In this document: in pieces, positions 26,840 to 34,625 of the stretch
How positions within the stretch are numbered: position 1 is the stretch's first letter
How the letters are laid out: each line of letters opens with the position of its first letter
From: Rhodospirillales bacterium
Lineage (GTDB): Bacteria > Pseudomonadota > Alphaproteobacteria > Rhodospirillales > Thalassospiraceae
NCBI GenBank assembly: GCA_019634165.1
Contig: JAHQVT010000006.1
Location: 186,001-250,000 of the forward strand
Length of the DNA: 64,000 bases
Reading direction: 5' to 3'
Notes under the pieces: model-generated
The model's input: the letters and a program-made list of their open reading frames with translations, nothing else
Told to the model about the DNA's origin: nothing
Databases searched by the model: none
Program-made: the position numbers and the translations under genes

Positions 26840-27988
26840 GTGCCCCTGCCAGATAATCTTCCTGATCATAGAATTCCCAATCACGTGCCACGCATGATTG
26901 CGGCCGAGATTTATCGTGGGTCCAGTTATGGGCCCAAACATCCGCTTGCGATCCCGCGTGTGTCGCTGGTGGTTGATATGGTTCATGCGATGGGGTGGGT
27001 GGATGAAGACACCTATCTGACCGGACCGTTGGCAACACCCGATCAATTGGCCCGTTTCCATGATCCTGATTATATCAATGCCGTTATGCAGGCCGAACGG
27101 GACCAAACCCTGCCCGAAGAAGTGATGGTTAAATTCGGCTTGGGCAAAAACGGAAACCCGATTTACCCGGAAATTTTCCGGCGTCCGGCGACCGCGGCCG
27201 GATCGTCGATCAAGGCGGCTCAGCTTATCGCCGATGGCGGGATTATTCATCATCCGGCTGGCGGGACACATCATGGGTTGCGCGATCGGGCGTCGGGATT
27301 TTGTTACTTTAATGATCCCGTATTGGGGATCTATGCGTTGCTCGATTCGGGGCTGGATCGCGTGCTTTATGTCGATATTGACGCCCATCACGGTGACGGG
27401 GTGCAGATTGCATTTGCCGAAGATGACCGGGTTTTGACCGTTTCCATGCATCAGGAAGACCTGTGGCCCAAGACCGGCGCCATAGATGACATTGCGGGTG
27501 GTATGGCGCGGAATCTTCCGATGCCCGCGGGGATGCATGATGATGAAATGCGCTATGTTCTAAATGAATATTTGATTAATCTTGCATTAAGTTTTGTGCC
27601 GCAAGCTATTGTTTTGCAATGTGGTTGTGATACACTTTTGGAAGATCCGCTATCAAAGCAGCTTTTGGGGAACCAATCGATCTGGGAAGTCGTGGGGGCG
27701 ATGACCAGATTGGCGCCAAGATGTCTTGTTTTGGGCGGCGGAGGATATAGTCCATTTGGGGTGGCGCGCTGTTGGTCCGGGGTGTGGGCAACCATTAACG
27801 GGATCGAAATACCGCCTGTGTTACCCATCACAGCGGAAAATGTCCTGCGTGACATAAAATGGTCGCATAGCCGTGGCAGAAAACCCGCAGACACGTTGTT
27901 TACAACATTGGCGGATCCATGGCGCGGTGGCGCAATTCGGGACGATGTCCGGGAACGCGTCAGGAGACTAAGGGGGTATGGGATATGA
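26840..27988 (+). CDS. histone-deacetylase-family hydrolase (AcuC/HDAC-like)
   Basis: A zinc amidohydrolase of the class I/II HDAC fold. The active-site histidine pair is in GGTHHGLRDRASGFCYFND near residue 140, the zinc ligands in YVDIDAHHGDGVQ near 178, the third ligand in QCGCDTLLEDP near 262, and the glycine loop LVLGGGGY near 300. Bacterial members deacetylate acetyl-lysine (AcuC) or acetylpolyamines. The start is unsure: GTG 26,840 or ATG 26,894, neither with a good ribosome binding site. Its stop overlaps the next gene's ATG. Confidence 0.85.
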   Translation: MPLPDNLPDHRIPNHVPRMIAAEIYRGSSYGPKHPLAIPRVSLVVDMVHAMGWVDEDTYLTGPLATPDQLARFHDPDYINAVMQAERDQTLPEEVMVKFGLGKNGNPIYPEIFRRPATAAGSSIKAAQLIADGGIIHHPAGGTHHGLRDRASGFCYFNDPVLGIYALLDSGLDRVLYVDIDAHHGDGVQIAFAEDDRVLTVSMHQEDLWPKTGAIDDIAGGMARNLPMPAGMHDDEMRYVLNEYLINLALSFVPQAIVLQCGCDTLLEDPLSKQLLGNQSIWEVVGAMTRLAPRCLVLGGGGYSPFGVARCWSGVWATINGIEIPPVLPITAENVLRDIKWSHSRGRKPADTLFTTLADPWRGGAIRDDVRERVRRLRGYGI

Positions 27989-28431
27989 AGTCGTTCTTTC
28001 AAATGGCTTTGGTTGTGTGCTTTGTCAGTGCGGCGGTTGTTGCCGGACTAAATGCAAAGGCAACCGGGTTTGAACGATCACGCATTCTGGTCGATGGCGA
28101 AGTGTTCAATGTTGAAATGGCCGTCTCACCCGAAGAACGGTCGCGTGGATTGATGTTCCGCACCGAAATGGCCAATGATGCCGGGATGCTGTTTGATTTT
28201 GGTGGCGCCCGCAACATTTCGATGTGGATGAAAAACACCTTTATTTCGCTTGATATGCTGTTCATCGATGCCAACGGACAGATTATTGGCATTGAAAAAC
28301 GCACCGTCCCGCAATCAGAGACGATCATCGCATCACCAAAGCCTGTTCGCTTTGTTCTTGAGCTAAATGGTGGGTCGGCAGACAAGATGGGCTTTGAAGT
28401 GGGCGAAAAGGTAGAAGGCCTGCCGCGTTAA
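27985..28431 (+). CDS. exported DUF192 protein
   Basis: Signal peptide (FFQMALVVCFVSAAVVAGLNAKA) followed by the DUF192 domain with EMAVSPEERSRGLMFR, GMLFDFGGARNISMWMKNTF and LELNGGSADKMGF. About 148 residues. The biochemical role of DUF192 is not established. The ATG at 27,985 overlaps the HDAC-like stop codon (ATGA). Confidence 0.85.
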   Translation: MKSFFQMALVVCFVSAAVVAGLNAKATGFERSRILVDGEVFNVEMAVSPEERSRGLMFRTEMANDAGMLFDFGGARNISMWMKNTFISLDMLFIDANGQIIGIEKRTVPQSETIIASPKPVRFVLELNGGSADKMGFEVGEKVEGLPR

Positions 28432-28590
28432 GGGCTTTGCCAAGGCCACCGTTCGGGCCCAAAAGATCAATCAGCAATAGCAAGGCTGCAGAGGATATCT
28501 GCGGCCTTTGGTTTTTCTGCAAATTTTTCTGCAAAAACCTGCAATACGGGCTTGCCCACCCGAGAGTGTGGTGCTAAACCCTCCCTCGTT

Positions 28591-28667
28591 CGGGGAGTAG
28601 CGCAGCCTGGTAGCGTACCTGCTTTGGGAGCAGGGGGTCGCGAGTTCGAATCTCGCCTTCCCGACCA
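28591..28667 (+). tRNA. tRNA-Pro(TGG)
   Basis: A 77-nt cloverleaf with CCA encoded: acceptor CGGGGAG/CTTCCCG, anticodon stem CCTGC/GCAGG with loop TTTGGGA (TGG at 28,625-28,627), T loop TTCGAAT. Confidence 0.96.
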
Positions 28668-28813
28668 TTTTCCCCTTTTGTTGTTCGACCGGTTATCCAA
28701 CGGGATTTCCAATTCACGACAAAAGGTGTAAAAGATGATGTGGTAGCAGGGGTTAGAGAGACCCATATAACTGCCATCACCATCTTATCCCGACGGTCAA
28801 GACGAGGGTCCCG

Positions 28814-29107
28814 ATGAAGGTCCGTGTTTACAAACCTGCCAAGAACGCCATGCAGTCCGGTCAGGCTACGACCAAGCACTGGGTTATGGAATTTGAACCG
28901 GGTGCGAAAAAAGTCGCAGATCAACTGATGGGATGGATCGGTTCAACCGATACCCGCGGTCAGGTGAAGATGTATTTCGAAACCCTCGAAGAAGCACAGG
29001 CATTTGCTGCCAAGCATAAGCTGATTGCGGACATCGAAATGCCTAAGCCGCGCAAAATCCAGATCAAAGCATATGCTGATAACTTCGCGTTCAAACGCGT
29101 CGTCTGA
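28814..29107 (+). CDS. NDUFS4-like complex I accessory protein
   Basis: A 97-residue protein that matches the ETC complex I conserved-region family (mitochondrial NDUFS4, 18 kDa subunit): VRVYKPAKNAMQSG at the start, WVMEFEP and the GWIGSTDT segment, then a helix EEAQAFAAKHK. In alphaproteobacteria this supernumerary subunit joins NADH:quinone oxidoreductase. GAGGG precedes the ATG. It supports the alphaproteobacterial assignment. Confidence 0.9.
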   Translation: MKVRVYKPAKNAMQSGQATTKHWVMEFEPGAKKVADQLMGWIGSTDTRGQVKMYFETLEEAQAFAAKHKLIADIEMPKPRKIQIKAYADNFAFKRVV

Positions 29108-29141
29108 TCTGTTGATTGCCTGATGGCTTTTGACCTACCAC

Positions 29142-29164
29142 CGGGGCGGATTTCCGCCCCGTTT
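29142..29164 (+). terminator. terminator of the NDUFS4-like gene
   Basis: Stem CGGGGCGG/CCGCCCCG with a 4-nt loop, followed by TTT, 35 bp after the stop codon. Confidence 0.8.
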
Positions 29165-29252
29165 CGTCTGACAGGGGACGTTAAACTCTGAATTCATATC
29201 GGGCAGGCGTCCAATGCCATGCCCCGGGGTACAGCAAACCACCCCACCCAGC

Positions 29253-29329
29253 GGTCCCTTAGCTCAACTGGATAGAGCAACAGACTTCTAATCTGTAGGT
29301 TGCAGGTTCGAGTCCTGCAGGGATCGCCA
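29253..29329 (+). tRNA. tRNA-Arg(TCT), island integration target
   Basis: A 77-nt cloverleaf with CCA: acceptor GGTCCCT/AGGGATC (one G-T pair), D stem GCTC/GAGC, anticodon stem ACAGA/TCTGT with loop CTTCTAA (TCT at 29,287-29,289), T arm GCAGG TTCGAGT CCTGC. Its 3' two-thirds plus seven flanking bases recur at 54,508-54,564, marking it as the attachment site of the island. Confidence 0.96.
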
Positions 29330-29336
29330 TTTTTCT
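29280..29336. repeat. left attachment repeat (in tRNA-Arg)
   Basis: 57 bp identical to 54,508-54,564, covering the tRNA from the anticodon stem to the CCA end and seven bases beyond. The integrase gene stop is 50 bp further on. Crossover in the anticodon loop is typical for tyrosine integrases and is suggested here by the internal arm copy, which stops in that loop. Confidence 0.93.
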
Positions 29337-29386
29337 TCAATTAAAACATAAGCTTATGGGTTCAGTGCCGGTTGTCGGACTAAAAG

Positions 29387-30433
29387 TTAGTCACTGCTCC
29401 GAGAAAAGTTAGTCACTTGCCCGACTTGATCAGCGCGGTTGATTTTGTCAATCGCCATTTTCGCGTTTCTGCGCTGGCGTGTATATTTCTGCACCATCGA
29501 GACTGTCTCATGCCCCACAATGTCAGCGATTTCTTCCCAAGAAAGACCGAGTTCCTTGAGGCGCGTTGCCGCAGCATATCGACCACCATGTGAGGTGAAG
29601 TCTTCTGGCAAGCCTGCAGCTCTATATGCTTTGCGCATGAACTTGGAAAATGCGGTTGCGTCCATCTGCATGCCCATTGGGGATGGTACAAGGTTCATGC
29701 TTGTGGTGTTCGGTAGCCAGGCATCGAGTGTGTCCTTTAGTCGATTGGAAACAGGGATGTCCAAACGCTTGCCGGTTTTGCTCTGAATGACAGAGACGAT
29801 GTTTGACCGAATGTGGTTGCGGGTCATGGTGCGCACATCGCCAGATCTTTGTCCTGTATTCAGCAGAAGTTCAAACGCTGCGCGTTCTTTCGTTCCAATG
29901 TCCCAATGTGAACGGAATTGATCGATTTCGAATTCTTCCCATGGCCTGTGTCCATCGCCTTCCTTCAGGCGCTTGAAACGAGATGCAGGGTTAACGGCGA
30001 CATATTCCATATCAACTGCGAACTGCATCAGAAGCCGCAGTGTCGTAAGAAGGTTGTTGGTGTCCCGTGGGGTATCTGCCCCGGCATTGCGGATACTCAG
30101 AACCAGGCGGCGACTGATTGACGTTACATGCTTTGATCCACAGAGTTTGCCAATCTTGTCGAGTAGCCGTTGATATTCCTTCTTTGTGCGTGGCTTCAAT
30201 TGTTTGAAGCTTGGGCTGCTTTTGTACTGCGCGATCAGATCGTGGACCGACCCTTTGGTAATGCCTTTCTCACTGGTCTGAAAACAGCGATGAATATCCT
30301 GATAGTTTTGCAGCCACTCGTTGGATCCGACCATCCCTTTGATGCGAACCTTCTGCCCATCGCGTCGATAATACGCATAGACCTTGCCCTTACTGCTGTA
30401 GGAGTTCACGTAGGGTAAATCTACTGAGGCCAT
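29387..30433 (-). CDS. tyrosine site-specific integrase
   Basis: Phage-type integrase with an N-terminal SAM-like core-binding domain (about residues 65-150) and a complete catalytic domain: the first Arg in LNTGQRSGDVRT, Lys in QSKTGKRLDIP, the HxxR box as TSHGGRYAAATRLKEL, His in DIVGHETVS and the nucleophile in VQKYTRQ. All six active-site positions are present, so it should be functional. ATG 30,433 or 30,445 may be the start; neither has a clear ribosome binding site. It overlaps the upstream excisionase-like gene by about 45 bp. Confidence 0.92.
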   Translation of the reverse strand: MASVDLPYVNSYSSKGKVYAYYRRDGQKVRIKGMVGSNEWLQNYQDIHRCFQTSEKGITKGSVHDLIAQYKSSPSFKQLKPRTKKEYQRLLDKIGKLCGSKHVTSISRRLVLSIRNAGADTPRDTNNLLTTLRLLMQFAVDMEYVAVNPASRFKRLKEGDGHRPWEEFEIDQFRSHWDIGTKERAAFELLLNTGQRSGDVRTMTRNHIRSNIVSVIQSKTGKRLDIPVSNRLKDTLDAWLPNTTSMNLVPSPMGMQMDATAFSKFMRKAYRAAGLPEDFTSHGGRYAAATRLKELGLSWEEIADIVGHETVSMVQKYTRQRRNAKMAIDKINRADQVGQVTNFSRSSD

Positions 30434-30686
30434 CGCAAATATCATCCACGTTGTATGATTCGTCTTTCTGCGTTTTCTGGGTGGTTGTCAGGCCAGATCG
30501 ACAGTTAAGGTATGCTTCGATTGCAACGCTATCCCATCCGAAGTCTGAATCCTTTTTGGGGAATCCGTCAAGCTTCGCGATCTTCCGGTGCATTGTGTTT
30601 GGCGTGCAGCCCAGATGACGTGCAAGCTGCCAATCTGTCCAATAACGAGGATCAGGAACGAATTCAGGAAGTCTTCTGGCTACCAT
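30390..30686 (-). CDS. excisionase-like (AlpA/MerR-type) DNA-binding protein
   Basis: A 98-residue protein with a winged-helix DNA-binding motif, YWTDWQLARHLGCTPNTMHR, then FGWDSVAIEAYL, as in AlpA/Xis recombination directionality factors and helix-turn-helix domain 17 proteins. GGAGG stands five bases before the ATG at 30,686; a longer in-frame reading to 30,770 lacks such a site. Overlap with the integrase gene supports a joint int-xis operon. Confidence 0.7.
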   Translation of the reverse strand: MVARRLPEFVPDPRYWTDWQLARHLGCTPNTMHRKIAKLDGFPKKDSDFGWDSVAIEAYLNCRSGLTTTQKTQKDESYNVDDICDGLSRFTLRELLQQ

Positions 30687-31088
30687 GGCTTCCTCCGTTT
30701 CAAGGATGATTTCGCTTGGGTTTGATGTTTGCTCCCCGAACGCAATTTCATCTCTATCCGTATGCCACACCCAAGATAGTTTTGGAGAGCCGGTCTTGGG
30801 TCATTTGTTTGAGTTGTCGGTTTGGACGCCGCGGTCTTACTTGCTGCGCTTGGACTGGTTGTCGAAAAGATCGCTGGTTTTGTTAAACAGTTCATAATGT
30901 CCGCTCCATGTTGTTTCATCATGGTAGGATCAAGCCGTGTTACTGAGACTGTTCTTTTTAAAAAAAGTTACCGCTACTGCAATGCTCGTTTTGGGATCAG
31001 TCCGTTAATCTCACTCTGCGAGACCAGTCTGCAGGCAAGAGGATTTCAGTTTGTCTCTCGGAAACTGGCCCATATGAAGGAGACCTAA
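30687..31088. other. intergenic region upstream of the int-xis operon
   Basis: About 400 bp between the divergent excisionase-like and small hypothetical genes. It should hold both promoters. Open frames here on both strands lack ribosome binding sites and coding character. No known motif was recognised. Confidence 0.45.
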
Positions 31089-31334
31089 ATGCCGTTCTCG
31101 GAAGATAGATATCCGTTTCAGGCTGCTCTTCGTTGGCAGGGGGATCGCACACGTGTTCTGTCTGAGGAAGAAGAAATAGCGCTGTATGAGCGTAATTGGG
31201 ATTGGATCGGGATACTCGCTGAACCAACAAAAGAAGAGTTGCAGCACATCCGCAAACTAGCTGAACGCAACAGATCGTGGCTCGTTAATGAATGTGAAAA
31301 GCGCATGGACAAGGGGCCTGCCAAGAGTATCTGA
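31089..31334 (+). CDS. small hypothetical protein, 81 residues
   Basis: A charged protein (VLSEEEEIALYERNWDWIGI and a helical C-terminus ending EKRMDKGPAKSI) with no recognised domain. GGAG precedes the ATG by eight bases, which supports real translation. It is divergent from the int-xis operon and lies just inside the internal arm copy, so it belongs to the integrase module; a regulatory or accessory recombination role is a guess. Confidence 0.55.
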   Translation: MPFSEDRYPFQAALRWQGDRTRVLSEEEEIALYERNWDWIGILAEPTKEELQHIRKLAERNRSWLVNECEKRMDKGPAKSI

Positions 31335-31394
31335 TGCCTATAACTGCCGGGTTAAGTGGCTATCGCCAACTTCATTGCCCTTCAATGAGGTGTC

Positions 31395-31551
31395 TGGACG
31401 TTCAAAGCTGATAGGCAACGAATGGCAAGCTTCATTGAGATGGGGCCGGTGTCTCGAAACCAAGTTCGTTTTTGGTTCTCGTGTTTCAATCTGCCGCCTT
31501 CTTGAAATGAAGATCAGTGATGCGGCCTTCTGGCGTCTCCGACAGACTTCT
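31395..31551. repeat. internal copy of the island's right-end arm
   Basis: 157 bp align without gaps to 54,361-54,517, with about 18 differences by hand count. The match ends at GACAGACTTCT, which is within the anticodon loop of the tRNA-Arg sequence; beyond it the tRNA 3' end does not continue. It looks like the arm of an older attachment site that was split at the crossover point. Confidence 0.85.
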
Positions 31552-31750
31552 GGAAAGTTCAAAAATTTTTTGAGGAAAATGTACGATCGCCGTGTCGGTC
31601 TGTTCCTGGAAAGCAACTTTAAGTAACCATACGAACATCTGTGTTGGGACTTCCCTTATAGGAGTAAACGACGTGTTGCAGAAAATCCGATTATTTTTTA
31701 ACTCCGTTTTTTGTACGTCACTTCTTGTTTGATCAACTGGCGTTTTTCGT

Positions 31751-32010
31751 TTTGTCGCACTTAGGTCCCCAAAAGGCCTTGGATTTTAGCCTTCTCCCCA
31801 TGTTAGTGCGACAAATCTCGAAGGGGCGTTACAAATTCACCAATAGTCTTGTTGGACCCTTGTTGGAAACTCAATTCCTGTCAAGGGTCCAGCACGGGTT
31901 CAACAAGGGTTCAACAAGGGTCCAACAAGACCATATTTTGACCTTGTTACGGTTGCATCAAGTTGCAGATAATGCCATCCCAGTTTCCATATACAATCAG
32001 GGATGGCATT
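31751..32010. repeat. cluster of inverted repeats and 11-bp iterons
   Basis: Three inverted repeats follow each other: TTTGTCGCACT (31,751-31,761) with AGTGCGACAAA (31,805-31,815); a perfect 20-bp pair, 31,846-31,865 with 31,912-31,931; and AATGCCATCCC (31,971-31,981) with GGGATGGCATT (32,000-32,010). The middle one is built of 11-bp units: four direct units of the form GGGTYCARCAM (31,885-31,928) and two inverted units (31,849-31,870). Role unknown: a binding array, a replication or partition site remnant, recombinase arm sites, or a structured RNA. Confidence 0.8.
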
Positions 32011-32192
32011 CTGAAGTTTTGGAGTTTGTTTCAACACATAACCTTACCTTTGCTTCGCGGTGCCTTAACAACAAGTATGCACGTAGTTTCTTGTCATAAT
32101 TCGGGGGTATTGCTTCGTGTTGCAACAGTGAGGATCACTGTCAAAACGGGTGGCACTGATTGGTTTTGTCGTAGGTTTTGCTTTGTTTGAAA

Positions 32193-32209
32193 TTTAGAAT
32201 AATTCTAAA
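32193..32209. promoter_or_regulatory. Irr-type iron control box upstream of fepA
   Basis: TTTAGAATAATTCTAAA is a perfect palindrome with the TTTAGAA-N3-TTCTAAA form described for Irr (iron control element) in alphaproteobacteria. It stands about 70 bp before the receptor start codon. Iron-dependent control is inferred from this match; a Fur-family paralogue could also use it. Confidence 0.65.
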
Positions 32210-32279
32210 TAACAATCATTGCGCTTAGATAGTGGTGATATTAAGAATACCTCGCATTTGCAAAGTGGGGTGTTTAATT

Positions 32280-34514
32280 GTGAAAAAAGCTCAAGAAGAA
32301 CCTGGCGGATATCGGATCAAATTAATGCAAACGAGCCTGGTCGCGTTGATGAGCGCCTGGTCGTTTGAGGCGCTAGCACAAGACAGTATGCCGATGGATG
32401 ACGAGACTGTTCTGGATACGGTCTATGTGATTGCGACGAAGGATCAGCTTAAGCAGTCACTTGGCGTTTCGACGATTACAGCAGATGATCTGGCTAAAAC
32501 TCCGGTGGCGAATGATATCTCTGAGATCATTCGTAAAATGCCCGGCGTTAACTTTACCGGTGCCTCGACAAGTGGCGAGCGCGGGAACCAGCGCCAGATT
32601 GATATTCGCGGGATGGGGCCCGAGAATACTTTGATTCTGATCGATGGAAAGCCGGTGATGTCGCGAAATGCAGTCAGGATTGGTCGATCAGGCGAACGTG
32701 ATTCCCGCGGCGATACAAGCTGGGTGCCACCAGAAGCGATCGAGCGTATTGAAGTGATCCGGGGGCCGGCTGCAGCCCGATATGGTTCGGGTGCATCGGG
32801 TGGTGTTGTGAATATCATCACCAAAAAGCCGGATCAATTTTCAGGATCCATCACCACATTCGCCAATATTCCTGAAAACCCGGAGGAAGGTAAAACGTTT
32901 CGAACGAACTTCGTGGTTGGCGGGCCTGTTCATGAGAAAGTCTCTTTGCAACTGATTGGCGGATATAGCCACCGGGATGCAGACGATCAGGCCATCAATG
33001 AATCTGATTCTGTGTCGGATTTCCCGGCTGCGGGCCGTGAAGGTGTGATCAATAAAGACATCAGTGCGAAACTTACGCTGCTGCCCAGCGAGGATCATGA
33101 ATTCGACGTCGAAGCGGGATACAGTCGCCAAGGCAACATCTATACGCGCGATAGTCAGCGTGCGCCAAACGGTGGCTCGCAAGATCGATTGACGGACCTG
33201 GCCGGGAGGGAAACCAATTCGATGGAGAGGCGCACTTTGTCTCTGACGCATGAAGGTTTCTATGAATTTGGTGATTCACTTAGCTACATCCAATGGGAAA
33301 ATACCCAGAACCGGCGTTTGAACGAAGGCCTGTCGGGCGGGTCCGAAGGGGTCATTGGCAGTGATCTGGAATTCAGCAAAATTACGGTTGATAATCTGAC
33401 AGCCAAAAGCGAATGGGATCTGCCATTCCATATGGGCTTTGACCAAAATGTCACTCTTGGGGCGGAGTTCCGCGGAGAGTGGATGCATAACCCAGTGTCG
33501 ATTGGCCAGGAGATAACCGGGGCCTCCAGCATTCCAGGCATCCCAAGTGATCCAAGTGATCGCGATCCGGATGCAGACGCCTGGATGCAAGGGCTTTATA
33601 TTGAAGATAACATCATGCTGTCTGATGCATGGATGCTGACGCCGGGGCTTCGTGCCGACTATCAGGAAAGTTTCGGAATCCATTACAGCCCAAGCCTTAA
33701 TACCAGTTATGACGTGAATGAGGACGTAACGCTGAAGCTTGGTATTGCGCGGGCGTTTAAGGCACCAAACCTTTATCAGAGCACGCCCGGATATTTGTTC
33801 TATTCGCGCGGTAATGGTTGTGCGGCTGGCTATACATTGTCTGGTGGTTGCTACGTTGTCGGGAATGAAGATCTTGAGCCGGAAACGAGCCTGAACAAGG
33901 AGGTCGGCGTTGCATTTGCCAATCGCGACGGTTTGGCAGCAAGTGCAACCTATTTCCATAATACCTACAAGAACCGCATTTCATCCGGTCAGGCGCTGCT
34001 GGCATATGCGAATGCCGCCGAGACCGTCGGGATTTTCCAGTGGGAAAACGTCCCAGAAGCGGTTGTGGCCGGGTTTGAGGGGAACTTGACCTACCCGGTG
34101 TCCGAAACGTTGTCGTGGACGACCAATTTTACCTATATGACCGAGTCAAAGAACAAGTCAGATGGTCAGCCACTGAGCCTAATTCCGAAATACACTGTAA
34201 ATAGCTGGCTTGACTGGCAGGCAATGGATGATCTGAATGTCGTATTTTCGGCAACGCGTTATGGTAAAACCAATGCTGCGACCATAAACGGTGCGACCGG
34301 TGCGGAATTGACAAACAGCGAACCGCGCAAGCCATATCACCTGTTCAATATCGGTTTTAAATATGCGTTGAATGATAGCTTTAACTTGGCGACTGGGGTC
34401 AACAACATTCTGAATACAGAAATATTGCGCCGCGCAAGCGGAGCCCAAGCCGGTGCAAACACCTTCAATGAAAGTTCACGCTCTTACTATCTTTCTGTGA
34501 CGGCAACTTTCTGA
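32280..34514 (+). CDS. fepA: TonB-dependent ferric catecholate siderophore receptor (FepA-like)
   Basis: Outer-membrane receptor of about 744 residues with a signal peptide ending ALA, a TonB box region (ETVLDTVYVIAT), a plug domain (IIRKMPGVNFTG, IDIRGMGPENTLILIDGKPV, IEVIRGPAAARYGSGASGGVVNIITKK) and a 22-strand barrel ending in aromatic F. The barrel segment LYQSTPGYLFYSRGNG and the following GGCYVVGNEDLEPETSLNKE track E. coli FepA closely, including its two-Cys loop, so an enterobactin-like catecholate is the likely ligand. GTG 32,280 has GGGG nine bases upstream; a GTG at 32,232 would put a non-signal extension first. Confidence 0.88.
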   Translation: MKKAQEEPGGYRIKLMQTSLVALMSAWSFEALAQDSMPMDDETVLDTVYVIATKDQLKQSLGVSTITADDLAKTPVANDISEIIRKMPGVNFTGASTSGERGNQRQIDIRGMGPENTLILIDGKPVMSRNAVRIGRSGERDSRGDTSWVPPEAIERIEVIRGPAAARYGSGASGGVVNIITKKPDQFSGSITTFANIPENPEEGKTFRTNFVVGGPVHEKVSLQLIGGYSHRDADDQAINESDSVSDFPAAGREGVINKDISAKLTLLPSEDHEFDVEAGYSRQGNIYTRDSQRAPNGGSQDRLTDLAGRETNSMERRTLSLTHEGFYEFGDSLSYIQWENTQNRRLNEGLSGGSEGVIGSDLEFSKITVDNLTAKSEWDLPFHMGFDQNVTLGAEFRGEWMHNPVSIGQEITGASSIPGIPSDPSDRDPDADAWMQGLYIEDNIMLSDAWMLTPGLRADYQESFGIHYSPSLNTSYDVNEDVTLKLGIARAFKAPNLYQSTPGYLFYSRGNGCAAGYTLSGGCYVVGNEDLEPETSLNKEVGVAFANRDGLAASATYFHNTYKNRISSGQALLAYANAAETVGIFQWENVPEAVVAGFEGNLTYPVSETLSWTTNFTYMTESKNKSDGQPLSLIPKYTVNSWLDWQAMDDLNVVFSATRYGKTNAATINGATGAELTNSEPRKPYHLFNIGFKYALNDSFNLATGVNNILNTEILRRASGAQAGANTFNESSRSYYLSVTATF

Positions 34515-34554
34515 TCTGCGGACAAGCTGATTTTTCAGGCGTGCACTTATAAAT

Positions 34555-34593
34555 AAAAAGAGGCCCCGAACAGTATGTCCGGTGCCTCTTTTT
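34555..34593. terminator. bidirectional terminator between fepA and the MBL gene
   Basis: A 10-bp stem AAAAAGAGGC/GCCTCTTTTT closing a 19-nt loop between two convergent genes; T-runs occur on both strands. Confidence 0.85.
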
Positions 34594-34625
34594 ATTTGAA
34601 AACAGTGATTTGTAGGCAGGGGTTA

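Larger units (their letters stand above)
31335..32279. other. long noncoding stretch between integrase module and fepA
   Basis: About 945 bp without a convincing gene. From left to right it holds the internal arm copy (31,395-31,551), an AT-rich stretch, the inverted-repeat/iteron segment (31,751-32,010), further AT-rich sequence and the Irr-type box (32,193-32,209). Open frames through it are interrupted by repeats and have no ribosome binding sites. Confidence 0.6.

Noticed and set aside
28467-28766. Minus-strand frame with 'RRDSNSRPPAPKAG' over tRNA-Pro
   Set aside because: Antisense translation of the tRNA gene, not a protein gene.
31288-31626. Open frame of 112 codons across the internal arm copy
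   Set aside because: It overlaps the 81-residue gene and is made mostly of the attachment-arm repeat; the same bases at the right end have a different frame context.
31885-31928. Possible CRISPR array
   Set aside because: The 11-bp units are directly adjacent with no spacers and there are no cas genes.
31725-32099. Open frame of 124 codons upstream of fepA
   Set aside because: It runs through the iterons and inverted repeats, has no ribosome binding site and no domain; the segment is better explained as noncoding structure.
33276-33959. Minus-strand frame of 227 codons inside fepA
   Set aside because: Lies entirely within a clear TonB-dependent receptor gene and has no recognisable features.
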